Shown in pieces: positions 7,650 through 8,759 of a DNA stretch of 8,759 nucleotides. How positions within the stretch are numbered: the stretch's first letter is position 1; each line of letters starts with the position of its first letter. A model generated the notes under the pieces. That model saw nothing but the letters and a program-made list of their open reading frames with translations. It did not search any database and was not told the DNA's origin. The DNA is taken from assembly GCA_019416775.1 (NCBI GenBank), contig DXWR01000188.1, positions 1 through 8,759 of the forward strand, written 5' to 3'. Made by a program: the position numbers and the translations under genes. This DNA comes from Oscillospiraceae bacterium (GTDB lineage Bacteria > Bacillota > Clostridia > Oscillospirales > Ruminococcaceae).

Positions 7650-7678
7650 AGTATATCAAAGGCCAAAGAGCATGTAAA
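7650..7678 (-). promoter_or_regulatory. Sigma-A promoter of the dockerin protein gene
   Basis: Read on the minus strand: TTTACA (7678-7673), a 17-base spacer, then TATACT (7655-7650), with TG one base before the -10 as in an extended -10 promoter. An AT-rich stretch lies upstream towards 7718. The start would be near 7643, leaving a leader of about 185 bases before ATG 7457. I found no known riboswitch in that leader. The mazF stop codon lies 39 bases upstream and I see no terminator between, so some read-through from mazF is possible. Confidence 0.75.
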
Positions 7679-7716
7679 GGGAGGATTGTTCAATGATTTA
7701 TAGAAATATGTTGTTT

Positions 7717-8082
7717 TTAAGTGTAACTCTGGGGATTTAACCCCATACTCACATCCAGCGCCCGATCCACTCGTCCCATACTGGCAGCATCCAGACAGCC
7801 GGTCTTCTCCCGCAGACGGCGCTTGTCGATGGTGCGGATCTGTTCCAGCAGCACAATGGAGTTTCGGGTCAAACCACAGCGGGTGGGATCAATGGGGATG
7901 TGGGTGGGCAGGTCCGGCTTGTCGGTGCGGCTGGTAATGGCGGCAGCGATAACAGTGGGACTGAACCGGTTGCCCCGATCGTTTTGGATAATCAGCACTG
8001 GGCGAATCCCCCCCTGCTCCGACCCCACCACCGGGCTCAGGTCTGCGTAGTAGATTTCCCCCCGGGAAACGGAATGGTTCAT
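7717..8082 (-). CDS. mazF: Type II toxin MazF/EndoA (PemK family) mRNA endoribonuclease
   Basis: A 121-residue cytosolic toxin that cuts single-stranded RNA at short specific sequences. The chain follows Bacillus subtilis EndoA/MazF (116 residues) closely from RGEIYYADLSPVVGSEQGG onward, through RPVLIIQND, GNRFSPTVIAAAIT, LPTHIPID and SIVLLEQIRTIDK. The catalytic pair, R25 and T48 in B. subtilis, corresponds to R27 and T50 here, so it should be active. The last residues (VSMGLNPQSYT) are a little longer than the usual end. AAAGGAG (8090-8096) lies 7 bases before ATG 8082. In Firmicutes the antitoxin gene normally sits immediately upstream in the same direction. Here no such frame exists in the 377 bases upstream, so any antitoxin is elsewhere or absent. 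No terminator is seen after the stop. Confidence 0.95.
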   Translation of the reverse strand: MNHSVSRGEIYYADLSPVVGSEQGGIRPVLIIQNDRGNRFSPTVIAAAITSRTDKPDLPTHIPIDPTRCGLTRNSIVLLEQIRTIDKRRLREKTGCLDAASMGRVDRALDVSMGLNPQSYT

Positions 8083-8136
8083 AGCAATGCTCCTTTCAAA
8101 GGATGTTTAGTCACAGTATGTTCGCAGCTGAGAAGA

Positions 8137-8166
8137 ATTATGCGCTGTCCCAGCTTTCCCTAAGAA
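8137..8166 (-). promoter_or_regulatory. Weak candidate promoter of mazF
   Basis: Read on the minus strand: TTCTTA (8166-8161), 18 bases, CATAAT (8142-8137). The -10 is good (5 of 6), the -35 poor (3 of 6). The arms AGCTG (8126-8130) and CAGCT (8151-8155) form an inverted repeat roughly centred on the -10, and GCTG-TCC-CAGC (8144-8154) lies in the spacer; either could be an operator or chance. Confidence 0.3.
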
Positions 8167-8220
8167 GTTATACCGTCAACGGCCCCGCAAACCACGCCGC
8201 CAAGCTCCGGACTTTTTCCT

Positions 8221-8245
8221 CAAGCGAAAAAACGCTTGCATTTTT
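8221..8245 (+). terminator. Terminator-like hairpin with no gene before it
   Basis: CAAGCG (8221-8226) pairs with CGCTTG (8233-8238) around an A6 loop, followed by CATTTTT. It looks like a weak rightward intrinsic terminator, but the gene to its left (mazF) runs leftward. It could insulate folT from antisense transcription, be a remnant of a lost rightward gene, or be chance. Its right arm overlaps the -35 of the folT promoter. Confidence 0.4.
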
Positions 8246-8264
8246 CCCGCTGTTGATGTAAACT
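8236..8264 (+). promoter_or_regulatory. Sigma-A promoter of folT and its riboswitch
   Basis: TTGCAT (8236-8241), a 17-base spacer, then TAAACT (8259-8264). The transcript would start near 8271 and first form a short hairpin, GGCTG-AAAA-CAGCC (8274-8287), before the riboswitch aptamer. Confidence 0.6.
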
Positions 8265-8291
8265 ATCCCTGCAGGCTGAAAACAGCCTTGC

Positions 8292-8395
8292 CAAAACAGA
8301 GTAGGGACCTATGCGTTTAAGTGTCCACAGGACGGGGAGTTGCCTGGGGAACGAAAGCTCAGCGCTGCGGTGTGGGTCCCGCATCCCGCTGTTGC
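8292..8395 (+). promoter_or_regulatory. Tetrahydrofolate (THF) riboswitch aptamer, folT motif
   Basis: The conserved THF-riboswitch blocks appear in order: AGAGTAG (8298-8304), GCGTTTAAGTG (8313-8323), GGGGAGTTGCC (8334-8344), GAACGAA (8349-8355), GCGGTG (8367-8372) and CCCGCATCC (8378-8386). Helices seen: P1 AACAG/CTGTT (8295-8299/8389-8393), P2 GGGACC/GGTCCC (8304-8309/8375-8380), P3 CAGG/CCTG (8328-8331/8343-8346), P4 AGC/GCT (8356-8358/8364-8366). The pseudoknot joins L3 GGGA (8335-8338) to TCCC (8384-8387). In this family reduced folates bind the RNA and repress folate uptake or synthesis genes, consistent with folT directly downstream. The block GCGTTTAAGTG has one more T than the consensus I remember. 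Confidence 0.9.
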
Positions 8396-8452
8396 AAATC
8401 GAGAATCTCTCCTTTTGCAGCAACAAAGTTTGCGTTTTGACTGTGAAAGGAG
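8390..8452 (+). promoter_or_regulatory. Riboswitch expression platform with anti-Shine-Dalgarno element
   Basis: CTCCTTT (8409-8415) is the exact complement of the folT Shine-Dalgarno AAAGGAG (8446-8452). An alternative helix, TGTTGC (8390-8395) with GCAACA (8420-8425), would enclose the anti-Shine-Dalgarno and uses bases that otherwise close aptamer helix P1. The simplest reading is that ligand binding keeps P1 closed, freeing the anti-Shine-Dalgarno to mask the ribosome binding site; without ligand it is held away. The mechanism is inferred from complementarity. No convincing terminator hairpin plus T-run precedes the start codon, favouring translational control. Confidence 0.6.
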
Positions 8453-8459
8453 TCTTATT

Positions 8460-8759
8460 ATGCCCAAAATTTCATCTACCCCCTCCAACCCGGCTCGGTC
8501 CGGGCCTTTTTCCATGTTTTCCCGTTCAGCCCGAGAGCTGAAGCGTCCCAAATCTCTGGTAATGCTCTCCATGCTGCTGGCCTGCCATGTAGTGCTGGGA
8601 TTTTTTCAACTGCAGCTCACTGACTTCATCCGCATCAGCTTTGCGGCCCTGCCCATCGGAGTGGCGGGGATGCTCTACGGCCCTGCCGCTGCCCTGCTGT
8701 TAGGTGCTTTGGGGGACCCCATCAAATACCTGGTTTCCCCCACCGGCCCCCTCTTCCCT
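8460..8759 (+). CDS. folT: Folate ECF transporter S component FolT (5' part, cut by window end)
   Basis: The first 100 residues of a membrane protein that binds folate and works with the shared ECF module (EcfA, EcfA', EcfT) to import it. A charged, proline- and serine-rich N-terminal stretch of about 31 residues precedes the first membrane segment (about 33-49). Then comes the family-typical block RISFAALPIGVAGMLYGP (58-75), a second hydrophobic stretch to about 84, GALGDPIKYL and SPTGPLFP (93-100). This resembles the FolT-type S component, and the THF riboswitch immediately upstream fixes the substrate as folate. ATG 8460 follows AAAGGAG (8446-8452) by 7 bases. M19 has no ribosome binding site and is not preferred. 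The gene continues beyond the window, so completeness cannot be judged. Confidence 0.9.
   Translation, partial: MPKISSTPSNPARSGPFSMFSRSARELKRPKSLVMLSMLLACHVVLGFFQLQLTDFIRISFAALPIGVAGMLYGPAAALLLGALGDPIKYLVSPTGPLFP

Noticed and set aside
7731..7744. GGGGATTTAACCCC palindrome at the end of mazF as a terminator
   Set aside because: The stem is only 4 base pairs, lies inside the coding region, and no T-tract follows immediately on the minus strand.
8220..8426. Leftward 68-codon frame upstream of mazF, considered as an antitoxin
   Set aside because: It is antisense to the THF riboswitch, ends well short of mazF, and its product shows no ribbon-helix-helix or AbrB-like pattern.
8417..8440. GCAA-TTGC hairpin followed by GTTTTG as a riboswitch-controlled terminator
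   Set aside because: The stem is too short and the T-run too weak; the perfect anti-Shine-Dalgarno complement is a better explanation of the platform.

Overview
The window looks like a chromosomal segment from a low-to-mid GC Gram-positive anaerobe of the class Clostridia, most likely a gut Oscillospiraceae/Ruminococcaceae-type bacterium. The pointers are strong AGGAG-type ribosome binding sites, a MazF/EndoA toxin of Firmicutes type, a folate ECF-transporter gene behind a tetrahydrofolate riboswitch, and a secreted polysaccharide-degrading protein ending in a type I dockerin. The species assignment is inference; no rRNA or other marker is present.

Layout. (1) 40-1221, minus: a PLP-dependent aminotransferase of the 2-aminoadipate aminotransferase-like group, with a clear sigma-A promoter at 1255-1283 that fixes its start at 1221. 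(2) 1222-1469: a divergent intergenic region holding that promoter, a rightward promoter candidate readable as either sigma-K or sigma-A, and a leader RNA able to form an H-type pseudoknot just before the next gene's ribosome binding site. (3) 1470-2270, plus: a cysteine-rich conserved protein of unknown function, closed by a strong terminator. (4) 2424-7457, minus: a 1677-residue secreted modular protein (signal peptide, LamG-like domain, clan GH-A catalytic barrel, several beta-sandwich carbohydrate-binding-like modules, FIVAR-like helical spacers, second LamG-like domain, dockerin), with its own promoter about 190 bases upstream and its own terminator. It converges on gene 3. (5) 7717-8082, minus: a complete MazF/EndoA endoribonuclease toxin with no antitoxin gene next to it. 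(6) 8083-8459: a 377-base non-coding region with the mazF start signals, a terminator-like hairpin, a sigma-A promoter, a THF riboswitch and a probable translational expression platform. (7) 8460-window end, plus: the first 100 codons of folT, the folate-binding S component of an ECF transporter.

The genes do not form one operon or pathway. They are independent units: amino acid transamination, an unknown cysteine-rich product, extracellular glycan degradation, an RNase toxin, and folate uptake under riboswitch control. I see no insertion sequence, tRNA, rRNA, CRISPR array, phage gene or attachment site. The most interesting items are the dockerin-bearing glycosidase of unresolved family, the candidate leader pseudoknot ahead of the cysteine-rich gene, and the riboswitch with a perfect 7-base anti-Shine-Dalgarno element.
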